Below the pieces are notes generated by a model. It saw only the letters and a program-made list of their open reading frames with translations, had not been told where the DNA came from and ran no database searches. Positions 9,012-16,683 of a DNA stretch of 64,000 nucleotides are shown piece by piece (the first letter of the stretch is position 1; each line of letters begins with the position of its first letter). The DNA is from Acidobacteriota bacterium (GTDB taxonomy: Bacteria > Zixibacteria > MSB-5A5 > GN15 > FEB-12): NCBI GenBank assembly GCA_035529075.1, contig DATKXK010000003.1:1-64000 (forward strand). The letters run 5' to 3'. Made by a program: the position numbers and the translations under genes.

Positions 9012-9187
9012 TACCGCCCTTCCTTCATTCGGGATTTCAAAAAGCTTCTTAGAATCAAGTCTTCAACCAGTTTCTGGATGCTCGTATCCTCCTGGACAGC
9101 CTTTATTTTTAATCGCTTGTGAGTCTTATCATCCAATCGAATGTGAATCATTCGATCTTTGGTATGTGCGTTAGATTCCTTCTTCAT
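9011..9187 (-). CDS. Small ribbon-helix-helix-like protein coupled to the kinase
   Basis: A 58-residue ORF with ATG at 9185-9187. It reads as a basic N-terminus, a strand DRMIHIRLD, then two helices (KTHKRLKIKAVQED and SIQKLVEDLILRSFL), the CopG/Arc ribbon-helix-helix layout of DNA-binding regulators and antitoxins. Its TAA overlaps the kinase ATG by one base, so the two proteins are made together. No toxin is adjacent. It may regulate the kinase transcript or the cassette; that is inference. Length and pattern fit RHH proteins, but no specific family was identified. Confidence 0.65.
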   Translation of the reverse strand: MKKESNAHTKDRMIHIRLDDKTHKRLKIKAVQEDTSIQKLVEDLILRSFLKSRMKEGR

Positions 9188-9294
9188 TCCAGTTCGATTC
9201 TACTGATAGTTTATGTGCCACAAATATAACAATATATCAATCACTAAGTAAAGCACAAATAGGCTTATATGTGAGACTATGTTATCTGTGTTCA

Positions 9295-9430
9295 GTGTGA
9301 CCAAATCGTCTCCAAAATGGTGTTACGTTATTCAGTGTTATTGGGGGATATAGACTTACAGAGGCAGGGGTGGGGGGTATGATACCCCCGTCCGGTTTAT
9401 AAGCTGTTGAATTGTATCGAGTTATCTTAA
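9295..9430. repeat. Right-end structure of cassette 3
   Basis: A degenerate pair of arm-like sites (GTGTGACC at 9295, TCGTCTCC at 9306, 11 bp apart) is followed by GATATAGACTTACA and the dyad GGGGGGTA-TG-ATACCCCC. The same arrangement recurs before the tmRNA-end copies at 11519 and, weaker, 13118. No gene is seen in 9188-9430. Confidence 0.7.
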
Positions 9431-9513
9431 TGGAGGTGGGGGGAATCGAACCCCATACTCGCGTTGCGGCACAATGGCTTACACCCTATTGTGACCAGAT
9501 TGTGACCGTTTAT
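9431..9513 (-). repeat. Copy of tmRNA 3' end plus arm sites (att-like site 3)
   Basis: The first 24 bases match the tmRNA 3' end; the core is the CCCCAT variant shared with the copy at 1505. TTGTGACC follows at 9489 and 9500, 11 bp apart. Confidence 0.85.
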
Positions 9514-9564
9514 TTGGGTCCTTACAGGACACACTAACGAAGTTGCGCATTGTGATGTAAAGCG

Positions 9565-11031
9565 CTACTTCGACTTACTTAGCCTTTCTAATGCTGCCTG
9601 CGCATCGGAATACCCCTGATTCAGTTCAAGACATTTCTCGTGACATCCTATTGCCTTTTCGATCTCACCCATCTGCTCATATGCGACACCTTTTCGCCAC
9701 CAGGCCGCAGCTGCCGAGGGGTTCGTTGTACTATCCGCAAACTCGATATATCGGTCAAGCAACTCTATCGCCCGAGCCTGCTCAAATTTACCTAAGAGCC
9801 GGGTCCGGGCTGCCTGGTAAAGAGACGGCATATAAGGCGGATCTGTCTGTGCTCCTTTCTCGAAATAGGTCACTGCATCGCTATAGTTGCCTCTGTCCTG
9901 ACAGAGCATGCCCCGTCGATAGTCTCTATCGTACTCTGATGCTATGGTGTAAGGAAGTCCCAGCAGCATACAGTCTATCTTGTTAGCCAGTTCAGTTGCG
10001 GCTCCCTCATAGTTGGAAAGTGCAATTATCGTATAGCCCTTCTCAGGGTAACGCCGTAGCTCAGAGTTGAAACCGCCGGAATTCCCACCGTGATAAATAA
10101 CTTTGGTACCACCGAATGTAACGACGATCCACCCAAGACCGAACGGGGTATCCTCAAACGCCGTGAACATGATATCCTTGCTTTCCTCCCTCAGCAATTC
10201 TTCACCATAAAAGGCCTGGTCGAATTTTAGCAGGTCGAGAGCACAGGTGTAGATGCCTCCACCGGTATAGGCTGACGGCTCGTCCAGGACCCGCAAATAT
10301 GACTCGCCGTCATCTGCTAGCCGGTAGGCCGTGGCGCGGTGCTCTAGCAATTCCCCGCTGATTAGGAAATCGGTATTGTTCATGTCCAGAGTCGCCAGGA
10401 TCCGCTCCTTGAGAACTTCCTGAAGCTTCTTGCCAGCAGTTCTTTCAATGATGCCCATGGCAAGTAGGAAACCAGTATTTGAATACCTGAGCCGCTGACC
10501 GGGAACATATTTAACCGGCTCTTCCAATCTGAATACTAACGGAAGCACATCATCGATACTGGAGTAGTTGTCCGCATTTGCCCGGTATTCCGCATCATCA
10601 CGATAGTCACCGAGCCCTGTACTGTGATTGAGCAGATTCCGCACGCAAACTTCGTTGGCCGCTTTCCACGGACATTCGGGGTAGAACTTCGTCAAGGGAT
10701 CATCAAGAGATATCAGCCCTTCCTGACAGAGTTGCATAATGACGGTCGAAATAAACGTTTTCTGTATCGAACTTATGTTGAACTTGGTCTCCAGCGTGTT
10801 AGGTATTCGGTACTCTTTATTTTCCTCACCAACCCCCCTGGCATATACAATATCACCATCTTTGGCGACCAGGACCGCTCCGGAGAAGAGGTCCCAGGCC
10901 TCCTCCGCCTTCACAATCTCCTCAATTCTCTCGCGAACATCGGCCTGGCCGAAAGCCAACGTTGCGCCAATCAGCCACACCAAAATCGTAAAGCCAGTCC
11001 GGCTCAATATTAATACTCCAGTCCCAGTCAT
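9565..11031 (-). CDS. Exported serine hydrolase (beta-lactamase/class C fold) with C-terminal TPRs
   Basis: 488 residues from the ATG at 11031, chosen for the GGAG site 6-7 bases upstream; an in-frame start at 11061 is also possible. A signal peptide ends near AFGQA. The hydrolase domain (about 30-350) has the catalytic triad motifs of the class C beta-lactamase/DD-peptidase family: S88-I-Q-K91, Y183-S-N185 and HGGNSGG in place of the KTG box. Residues about 370-488 form TPRs. The family includes esterases, D-aminopeptidases and penicillin-binding-like enzymes, so a substrate cannot be named. It is the only intact gene of cassette 2. Confidence 0.85.
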   Translation of the reverse strand: MTGTGVLILSRTGFTILVWLIGATLAFGQADVRERIEEIVKAEEAWDLFSGAVLVAKDGDIVYARGVGEENKEYRIPNTLETKFNISSIQKTFISTVIMQLCQEGLISLDDPLTKFYPECPWKAANEVCVRNLLNHSTGLGDYRDDAEYRANADNYSSIDDVLPLVFRLEEPVKYVPGQRLRYSNTGFLLAMGIIERTAGKKLQEVLKERILATLDMNNTDFLISGELLEHRATAYRLADDGESYLRVLDEPSAYTGGGIYTCALDLLKFDQAFYGEELLREESKDIMFTAFEDTPFGLGWIVVTFGGTKVIYHGGNSGGFNSELRRYPEKGYTIIALSNYEGAATELANKIDCMLLGLPYTIASEYDRDYRRGMLCQDRGNYSDAVTYFEKGAQTDPPYMPSLYQAARTRLLGKFEQARAIELLDRYIEFADSTTNPSAAAAWWRKGVAYEQMGEIEKAIGCHEKCLELNQGYSDAQAALERLSKSK

Positions 11032-11111
11032 ACTGGCTCCTTCTGTTTTTATTGATTGCATTTGATTCCTCACCAGGCAAAGTACGCTTCTCTTCTCATC
11101 GCCTTGCGGCC

Positions 11112-11267
11112 TCACTTGAACTTCGTTGGTAAAACCTCGGTCTCAACTTTGACAAAACCTATCTTTTCGTAAAGTGCTTTGATTAAGTCGTACGAACAAG
11201 GAAAGTCGTTCCCGGAATTATGATAATCCTTTCCCGGCCACCACTTCTCGGGAATCTTGATACTTCA
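11112..11267 (-). pseudogene. Remnant of a GNAT-like acetyltransferase (C-terminal end)
   Basis: An open stretch of about 50 codons after an in-frame TGA reads as a GNAT tail: WWPGKDYHNSGNDFPCSYDL followed by ALYEKIGFVKVE, the pattern around the last strand and helix of N-acetyltransferases. There is no start and no acetyl-CoA loop, so it is a truncated gene. It lies directly upstream of the serine hydrolase. Confidence 0.4.
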
Positions 11268-11432
11268 TTATTGCATTACGAAAGCTATCGAAAACAGTTG
11301 CCCCTCAGCGGGCACCAGTAAAGGTGGTCCCGCGTCAAATGATGGAATAGACTCCATACGCTATTCAAAAAAACCAGCATGACCAACCGGGGTTTTTGCG
11401 ATCAGGGCAGAGTGGCGCTATTTGATTCTATT

Positions 11433-11518
11433 GAAGGATATAGACTTACAAAAGCGGGTGGGGGGTACAATACCCCCGCCCGACTTGTAACTTGTTGATT
11501 TGTAACGGATTATACAAA
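11433..11518. repeat. Right-end structure of cassette 2
   Basis: GATATAGACTTACA, a G-run/C-run dyad (GGGGGGTA-CA-ATACCCCC) and an A/T-rich stretch ending at the tmRNA-end copy at 11519. It closely matches 9346-9430 and is related to 13028-13117. Confidence 0.7.
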
Positions 11519-11600
11519 TGGAGGTGGGGGGAATCGAACCCCCGACTCGCGTTGTGGCACAAGGACTTCCACCGTATTGTGACCAAATTGTGACCGCTTT
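11519..11600 (-). repeat. Copy of tmRNA 3' end plus arm sites (att-like site 4)
   Basis: 26 bases identical to the tmRNA 3' end (CCCCCG variant), then the shared arm segment and TTGTGACC at 11577 and 11588, 11 bp apart. Confidence 0.85.
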
Positions 11601-11770
11601 TCCATAGATCTATCGTGGCCTTTTCTGCTGAATTGGCTACCATGCTTCCCTTGGCTCAATATTGCTTATGGGGACTGGTAGAATCTACTAGCAGGTTCCG
11701 GCCTGCAATCAATCAACTTGGCGGCACTTGTCTGACCACCCCGCCTTAATAGTGGATAAATCGACAGATC

Positions 11771-12985
11771 GTGAACATATTGAACGCTATGACAAAGGCC
11801 GATGACATTCTGTGTGAGCAGTTGCAGAAACTGTTGCACAACCTAGTTTCTAAGGGGAAAATACCGCATGCTGTCTTAGCAGTTAAGAGTGGTGACGGTT
11901 CTTTTCAGTGGATGGGAGCAGCTGGAGAGGCAAGACCCGGTGGACCACAGATGCAGCCAGATACTCCTTACTTCATTGCCAGCATTGATAAATTGCTGAC
12001 CGCGACAGCCATTCTCAAACTTTATGAACAAGGTAGCATCGTTTTGGATGAACCGATTTCTGCCTATCTTTCGGAAAACCTCATCGGCGGTCTAAATAGG
12101 TGGGGCGGAAAGGACCACACCAACATCATCACAATCAGGCATCTCTTGAGCCATACCTCTGGTCTTGGAGACTGGCTGGAAGATAGACCGAAAGCCGGTT
12201 CAAGCCTCCTTGAACGTTTAGTCCGTTACGGCGATATGTCACTGGGCATACAAGATATTCTATACATTGTACGTGATCAGCTTTCCCCTCACTTCGCTCC
12301 CCAATCTCTGGGGTTGAAGCGGCAAAAGGCGCGTTACTGCGACACTAATTTCATATTACTCATAGCCATTATAGAGTCTGTGACAGGTAAGCCGTTGCAT
12401 AAGGTACATGAGGAGTTTTTATTCAAACCTTTCAATATGCATCACACGTGGCTTGCGGGTCAATCGGGGCCGACTGTTTCGACCCCCGCGCCAGCAATGA
12501 TTATGTATGACAAAGAGCCTCTAGATATTCCTCTCATGCTGCACTCCTCGTGGGCGGTCTACAGTACAGTTGAGGATACTTTGAAGTTTCTGCGTGCTCT
12601 CATCAGGGGTGAGGTTTTCGCCAACCCTGAAACGCTTTCCCTTATGCAAGAGGGCTGGGTTCGCTTTGGCATTCCACTGGACAGAGCAGCCGCGCGCTTA
12701 CCCTCATGGCCTATTGAATATGGTTTAGGACTGATGCGTTTTCACGATCCGCTTCTTCGCCTGCTGGGAAAATTACCTAGATATCTTCGGCCGGTTTACC
12801 CGGCTCCAGCTGTTGTCGGTCACACTGGCTCGACCGGCTCCTGGTTGTTCTACTGCCCGCAACTTGATGTTATGTTCTCCGGGACCGTCAATCAAGCTAC
12901 CGCCGGTGCCCTTCCATTCCGCCTAATCCCAAAAGTCCTTAAGGTTGTTGATGAGTGCAGGCGAGGTAAGCCCCGTGCGCTGTGA
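11771..12985 (+). CDS. Serine hydrolase of the beta-lactamase fold (cytoplasmic form)
   Basis: 404 residues with GTG at 11771 or ATG at 11789; neither has a strong ribosome site. No signal peptide is evident. Motifs of the class C beta-lactamase-like family: S71-I-D-K74 (nucleophile and lysine), HLLSHTSGLGDW after it, Y189-C-D-T-N193 (second box), and HTGSTGSW near 350 (third box). This subgroup holds esterases and peptidases of unknown substrate. It differs from the hydrolase in the neighbouring cassette and lacks TPRs, so the two are not a recent duplication. The TGA stop lies inside the cassette's right arm-like site. Confidence 0.85.
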   Translation: MNILNAMTKADDILCEQLQKLLHNLVSKGKIPHAVLAVKSGDGSFQWMGAAGEARPGGPQMQPDTPYFIASIDKLLTATAILKLYEQGSIVLDEPISAYLSENLIGGLNRWGGKDHTNIITIRHLLSHTSGLGDWLEDRPKAGSSLLERLVRYGDMSLGIQDILYIVRDQLSPHFAPQSLGLKRQKARYCDTNFILLIAIIESVTGKPLHKVHEEFLFKPFNMHHTWLAGQSGPTVSTPAPAMIMYDKEPLDIPLMLHSSWAVYSTVEDTLKFLRALIRGEVFANPETLSLMQEGWVRFGIPLDRAAARLPSWPIEYGLGLMRFHDPLLRLLGKLPRYLRPVYPAPAVVGHTGSTGSWLFYCPQLDVMFSGTVNQATAGALPFRLIPKVLKVVDECRRGKPRAL

Positions 12986-13117
12986 CCAAATCGTGACTGT
13001 GATCGTCGTAAGTTATTGCATGATATTCAGCGATATAGCCAACCGGTGGGGGGTATAAGCAAATGATCCGGCTTGCATGTCGCTGCAAGCTTTTGGTTTA
13101 TATTAGGTTATAACAAA
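12980..13117. repeat. Right-end structure of cassette 1
   Basis: CTGTGACC at 12980 and TCGTGACT at 12991 (11 bp apart) overlap the end of the hydrolase gene. They are followed by GATATAGCC, a G-run and an A/T-rich stretch reaching the tmRNA 3' end at 13118. Confidence 0.65.
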
Positions 13118-13472
13118 TGGAGGTGGGGGGAATCGAACCCCCGTCCGAGTATAATGTCAAGCCGCCCTCTACGTGCGTAGCCTTCCTTTATTTTCTCGCG
13201 ATAGCCGCTGCCGGAAGACGGGCCACGACTACCGCCAGCCTTTTACTTTAAGCTCTCCTTAAAGGCGTCAGAGAGCCGAGCCTCCTTTAGCGACGCTGTA
13301 TCCCGGCCCTGGAGACAAAGGTCCAGGTACAACGGGCTGCGCTAGATACTAGGCAGCCATGGCGTAATTGTATTCGCCAATTGCTGGTTTTGCCCGGTTT
13401 GATAACGGGGACCCAGACAACCCCGGCACGCTGGCAACCCCCCACTATACCCGTCGAAACCAGGTCACCCCC
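13118..13472 (-). ncRNA. ssrA: tmRNA (transfer-messenger RNA)
   Basis: A complete one-piece tmRNA of about 355 nt. The 5' end GGGGGUG at 13472 pairs over seven bases (one G-U) with CACCUCC before the discriminator A at 13118; the CCA tail is not encoded. The conserved 5' block GGUUUCGACGGG and the T-arm GGGGG-TTCGATT-CCCCC are present. The reading frame at 13349-13393 starts with GCA and ends with TAG, giving the tag AKPAIGEYNYAMAA, close in ending to known tags. It rescues stalled ribosomes. Its 3' end is the target repeated four times to the left. Confidence 0.96.
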
Positions 13473-13562
13473 ATAGGCAAGATCAGTTTCGTGCGGGACA
13501 GCGAAGAGAAACCGCCTCTTCACATGTCAAAGAACCGTTACTAATATACTATATCGGCCGGC

Positions 13563-13799
13563 TTATCGCAAGCCTACCCATCCCTTGAACGTACTGTCGC
13601 CCTCCCAGGTTTCAAACCCTGAGCGGCCGGGCGCCAGTAACAGCGAGTCGAGCATCCTCTGCACGGCCAAAACAGCCCCCCGTGGGGTGCGGGCTTTCTC
13701 GCTATCATTCTCGGCCGTTTCCGATGATAAATCCGCGTTGAGCAATGTCGCCCTGGTCCCTCGAACGATTTGCATGGCCTCTGCGACGAGCTCTGCCAC
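13563..13799 (-). CDS. Hypothetical 78-residue protein, possibly a gene remnant
   Basis: A GTG-started frame of 78 residues upstream of the tmRNA gene. It reads as an amphipathic helical N-terminus (MAELVAEAMQIV) and a Gly/Trp-rich end. The frame stays open for another 16 codons upstream without a better start, so it may be a truncated gene. No family was recognised. The opposite strand holds an equally long open frame, so which strand codes, if either, is uncertain. Confidence 0.25.
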   Translation of the reverse strand: MAELVAEAMQIVRGTRATLLNADLSSETAENDSEKARTPRGAVLAVQRMLDSLLLAPGRSGFETWEGDSTFKGWVGLR

Positions 13800-13996
13800 A
13801 TTCTCAGGTAGTCTGGCGCCTCCTGGAACCCGGCCTGACGTTGTTTTCTATTAACTCCTCTATCCAGACCTGAATTGTCTGGTTTTCTTTGGCTACCTGA
13901 ATTCGCAGCTGTCAGTCACAAGTCCAGCTTGACTTCCAAGGAATGTGCGGCGATATTATCCTGAGCGTATTCGACTTCATCTCTGGAAGGACAACC

Positions 13997-15028
13997 ATGA
14001 AGAATTTCTACCCCAACTGCTTTGTGCCGGTTTCTGTCCTGTTGTGCCTATCCGTATTATTGAGTTGCGGAGATGACAAAGGTACGGAACCTGACATCAG
14101 CGTGCCGGTACTTACCACTACTACTGTCAGCGCCATAACACAAACTACAGCTCAGAGTGGTGGTAACATTACGTCGGATGGTGGAGCGGCAGTAACGGCT
14201 CGCGGGGTCTGCTGGAGCACGAGCCCAACGCCCGCGGTTACTGACAGCAAGACTAGCGATGGTTCGGGTACGGGCGGTTTTACCAGTTCCATCAGTGGTT
14301 TGACTGCTGGTACAGATTATTATGTCAGGGCCTATGCCACAAACAGCGCTGGCACGGGCTATGGCAGTGCTCAACCATTCACGACGACAGCTTCTTCGGG
14401 TACAGTAACGGATATAGACGGTAATGTCTATCAAACTGTGACAATAGGGACGCAGGTCTGGATGGCAGAGAACTTGAAGGTAACCCATTATCGCAACGGC
14501 GACCAAATTCCGAACGTGACCGACGGCAGCACATGGTCCGGTCTTAGCACCGGGGCCTACTGCGAATATGATAATAACCCAGTTAATGTTGCTACCTATG
14601 GGAGGTTGTACAACTGGTATGCAGTAGATGACAGCCGTAACATTGCGCCAGCGGGTTGGCATGTGCCGACGGATGAGGAATGGAAGCAACTGGAGATGTA
14701 TCTTGGTATGAGCCAGGCTGAGGCGGATGCTTTTGGTTGGCGCGGTACTGATGAAGGCGACAAGTTAAAAGAAGCTGGCACATCGCATTGGATAAGCCCT
14801 AACGCCGGCGCAACAAATGAAAGCGGTTTCACCGCGTTGCCAGGCGGGTACCGCAGCTGGAATGGTACCTTCAGCAATCTGGGTAGCTCCGCCTACATTT
14901 GGTCCTCTACGGAGTACAGTTTTAGCTACGCGTGGACCCGAGGCCTGAATTACGGCGGTTCGCAGGTCCTCCGTAACGTCAACTACAGTAGGCACCACGG
15001 TTTTTCTGTTCGTTTCGTCCGGGATTAA
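13997..15028 (+). CDS. FISUMP-domain lipoprotein
   Basis: 343 residues from the ATG at 13997, which has GGAAGG upstream. The signal ends in a lipobox, LLSC at Cys24, so it is a lipoprotein. Residues about 35-140 form a beta-sandwich-like repeat rich in Thr, with ARGVCWSTSPTP and YYVRAYATNSAGTGYG, the pattern of fibronectin-like repeats in FCB bacteria. Residues about 145-343 form the Fibrobacter-type major paralogous (FISUMP) domain: VWMAENLKVTHY, YGRLYNWYAV, GWHVPTDEEWKQLE, FTALPGGYRSWNG and the end FSVRFVRD. FISUMP folds resemble C-type-lectin/formylglycine-enzyme folds used for surface binding. Ligand unknown. A GC-rich hairpin follows at 15053. Confidence 0.85.
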   Translation: MKNFYPNCFVPVSVLLCLSVLLSCGDDKGTEPDISVPVLTTTTVSAITQTTAQSGGNITSDGGAAVTARGVCWSTSPTPAVTDSKTSDGSGTGGFTSSISGLTAGTDYYVRAYATNSAGTGYGSAQPFTTTASSGTVTDIDGNVYQTVTIGTQVWMAENLKVTHYRNGDQIPNVTDGSTWSGLSTGAYCEYDNNPVNVATYGRLYNWYAVDDSRNIAPAGWHVPTDEEWKQLEMYLGMSQAEADAFGWRGTDEGDKLKEAGTSHWISPNAGATNESGFTALPGGYRSWNGTFSNLGSSAYIWSSTEYSFSYAWTRGLNYGGSQVLRNVNYSRHHGFSVRFVRD

Positions 15029-15052
15029 TTGACTATTTGACTCTTTGGGGTA

Positions 15053-15067
15053 TGGGGCGTAGCCCCA
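15053..15067 (+). terminator. GC hairpin 24 bases after the FISUMP stop
   Basis: TGGGGC-GTA-GCCCCA forms a six-pair stem with a three-base loop, followed by T-rich sequence after a short gap. It may terminate the FISUMP transcript. Its place just after a C-type-lectin-like C-terminus also resembles the stem-loop found after variable regions of diversity-generating retroelements. Confidence 0.4.
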
Positions 15068-15325
15068 TCGAATTTGATTTTTGAAAATGGCAAAGTACGA
15101 TGAATTGCCGATTGTAAGGCTCCCCCATTGGCAAGCGGTGTCTAAGAAACTCCTCGTGGTCGGGCCATAGGTTGCTTCCATCCGGTTCGGCGATTTGTAG
15201 CGCAGCGCCGAATACAGGTAGGTTTCGTTGTACTGCTCGACCCACGCTCCGGCCGCCGTCGACAATTCGAACGGATGTCGCCACTCCCGCAACCGGGCCA
15301 CGATCGCTTCGTTGCGAGAGGCCAC
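15060..15325 (-). pseudogene. IS3-family-like transposase C-terminal remnant
   Basis: A minus-strand frame reads WVEQYNETYLYSALRYKSP near 15220, which matches the end of the integrase core of IS3-type OrfB transposases (usually W-x-x-x-YN...HSALGY-SP). Upstream catalytic DDE parts are missing and the frame runs on into the FISUMP antisense, so this is a fragment. It sits at the junction of accessory and core-like DNA. Confidence 0.5.
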
Positions 15326-15340
15326 CGATGCCGACGACCG

Positions 15341-16387
15341 CTATCCGGAAGCCGGTTTGGCGTAGCTGTCGATGAATCCGTCATTGAGGAGATCGTCAAG
15401 CGTAGTATGAATTGACCGCGGCCTGAAACCCAGTTCTCGTCGCGCTTTCATAGAGGAAAACGCCCAGTCGAAGTCGATCAGTTTTACCAGATCCGGGTAA
15501 AACGAGATCTTGTGACGTCCGGTCAGGCGCACCAACATGACCCACAGCCTCGCGGCAACGTCCAGCAGGGCCCGTGGCGGCCGGACAAGCGGGGGTGCCT
15601 TGCCCAGGATGGCGGAGACAGCCAGGACAATTTCCTGCGCCGTGATATTGTCGCCGGCCAGGATGTACCGCTCACCGGGGCGGCCGTGCTCCAGCGCGGC
15701 AATCACACCCGGCGCAACATCGCGGACGTCCACCAGGTTAACCCAGTTTCGCAGGTCGGGCACGACGACTCGATTAAACAGCCTGAGTGCCCTGGCGCGA
15801 TCATCGCCGCTGCGCGAGGGAGCGATGATTATCGACGGGTTGACCGTGACCAACTCCGTGTCGCTCGACTCTGCCAGTGACGCCAGTTCCACTTCGGCTG
15901 CATGCTTGCTCAGGATGTAAGGTATCCGAAGGTGCCCGAGATTGAACGCATGGCTCTCGTTGACGAGGCGTTTTGGCTGGATGATATTCTCCGATGTAGT
16001 CCGGGGGGTCGCGCCCACGGCGGCAACGGTCGAAACGTGCACGAATCGCTTGACGCCGGCCTTGGCCGCCGCCCGGTACAGCCCGGTCGCCCCGAACGTA
16101 TTGATCCCGGCGAACTGAGTCGCCTTATCCCGTCGGAAATCCACCCATGCGGCGGTGTGAATCACCACTTCCATGCCGGTCACCAGCCGTTCCAACTCTT
16201 CCCGGTTGCGCAGATCCGCAAGGCGTTTCTCCAGACCCAGGGAATCGATGAACGAAGTATCGGAACCCGACCGCACGTGGGCCACCGGCTTGATGCCCGA
16301 CCGGGAGAACTCGTAGGCCAGTTGCTGGCCAAGCGAGCCTGAGGCCCCGGTTATCAGAATCCTGCGTTTGTCCGACGTCATCGTCAT
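15341..16387 (-). CDS. NAD(P)-dependent epimerase/dehydratase (extended SDR)
   Basis: 348 residues from the ATG at 16387; the longer open frame upstream lacks the nucleotide-binding fold start and is not used. The N-terminal Rossmann motif is ILITGASGSLGQQLA. The central region has HTAAWVDFRRDK and HVSTVAAVG. The catalytic Tyr-Lys pair is YILSKHAAE. It resembles dihydroflavonol-reductase/3-beta-HSD-like members that act on sugars or steroid-like alcohols. A second member of the family lies at 19258, but the sequences differ. The gene is divergent from the zinc alcohol dehydrogenase. Substrate unknown. Confidence 0.85.
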   Translation of the reverse strand: MTMTSDKRRILITGASGSLGQQLAYEFSRSGIKPVAHVRSGSDTSFIDSLGLEKRLADLRNREELERLVTGMEVVIHTAAWVDFRRDKATQFAGINTFGATGLYRAAAKAGVKRFVHVSTVAAVGATPRTTSENIIQPKRLVNESHAFNLGHLRIPYILSKHAAEVELASLAESSDTELVTVNPSIIIAPSRSGDDRARALRLFNRVVVPDLRNWVNLVDVRDVAPGVIAALEHGRPGERYILAGDNITAQEIVLAVSAILGKAPPLVRPPRALLDVAARLWVMLVRLTGRHKISFYPDLVKLIDFDWAFSSMKARRELGFRPRSIHTTLDDLLNDGFIDSYAKPASG

Positions 16388-16683
16388 GGCTCTACTGCTT
16401 ACCGACCTTACATAGTACTGGTTGCCGGCAGGCAAAGTTCCTGCCGAATCCGGCGTACCGGCATGGGCGTAACCGCGCCCACGAGCAGGTGGTTCAATTA
16501 AAATACTTGGAAAGCGGGAGTCAAATGTCAAACCGACACGCGGCTTCATAACCCCGGGCGACGCCTCCTCCCGGAGCGCCCCCGGGGCGGACCCGCAAGA
16601 AAGCTCTTGAAATATGCGAGACAGACAGATAGCCTGAGAAATACCGGCAGCCGAATGACCACGACCGGAAGAGGACTTGATAA

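Larger units (their letters stand above)
4139..9430. mobile_element. ssrA-anchored cassette 3 (kinase-TPR cassette)
   Basis: A 5.3-kb block between the tmRNA-end copies at 4139 and 9431. The left end has paired arm-like sites at 4197 and 4208. The right end has a degenerate pair at 9295 and 9306, then the GATATAGACTTACA segment and a dyad ending just before the next core. It carries a small secreted protein gene, an RHH gene and the kinase-TPR gene. There is no integrase or transposase. Confidence 0.7.
9431..11518. mobile_element. ssrA-anchored cassette 2 (serine hydrolase-TPR cassette)
   Basis: A 2.1-kb block between tmRNA-end copies at 9431 and 11519. The left end has arm-like sites at 9489 and 9500; the right end has the GATATAGACTTACA segment and a GGGGGGTA-CA-ATACCCCC dyad at about 11433-11518. 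It contains one intact gene and a GNAT-like remnant. Confidence 0.7.
11519..13117. mobile_element. ssrA-anchored cassette 1 (innermost, most compact)
   Basis: A 1.6-kb block directly abutting the functional tmRNA gene. The left end has arm-like sites at 11577 and 11588; the right end has a pair at 12980 and 12991, then a related end structure. One gene fills it, and its stop codon falls inside the right arm-like site. If insertion always occurs at the tmRNA end, this is the youngest element (inference). Confidence 0.75.

Noticed and set aside
13585-13854. Plus-strand ORF of 89 codons next to the tmRNA gene
   Set aside because: It is antisense to an equally plausible frame, is Ser/Ala-rich without family features, and has no ribosome site.
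13865-13892. CCAGAC...GTCTGG hairpin followed by TTTTCTTT (plus strand)
   Set aside because: It has terminator shape but no credible plus-strand gene ends before it.
13926-13956. TTGACT...TATTAT promoter before the FISUMP gene
   Set aside because: The spacer is 19 bases, too long for confidence.
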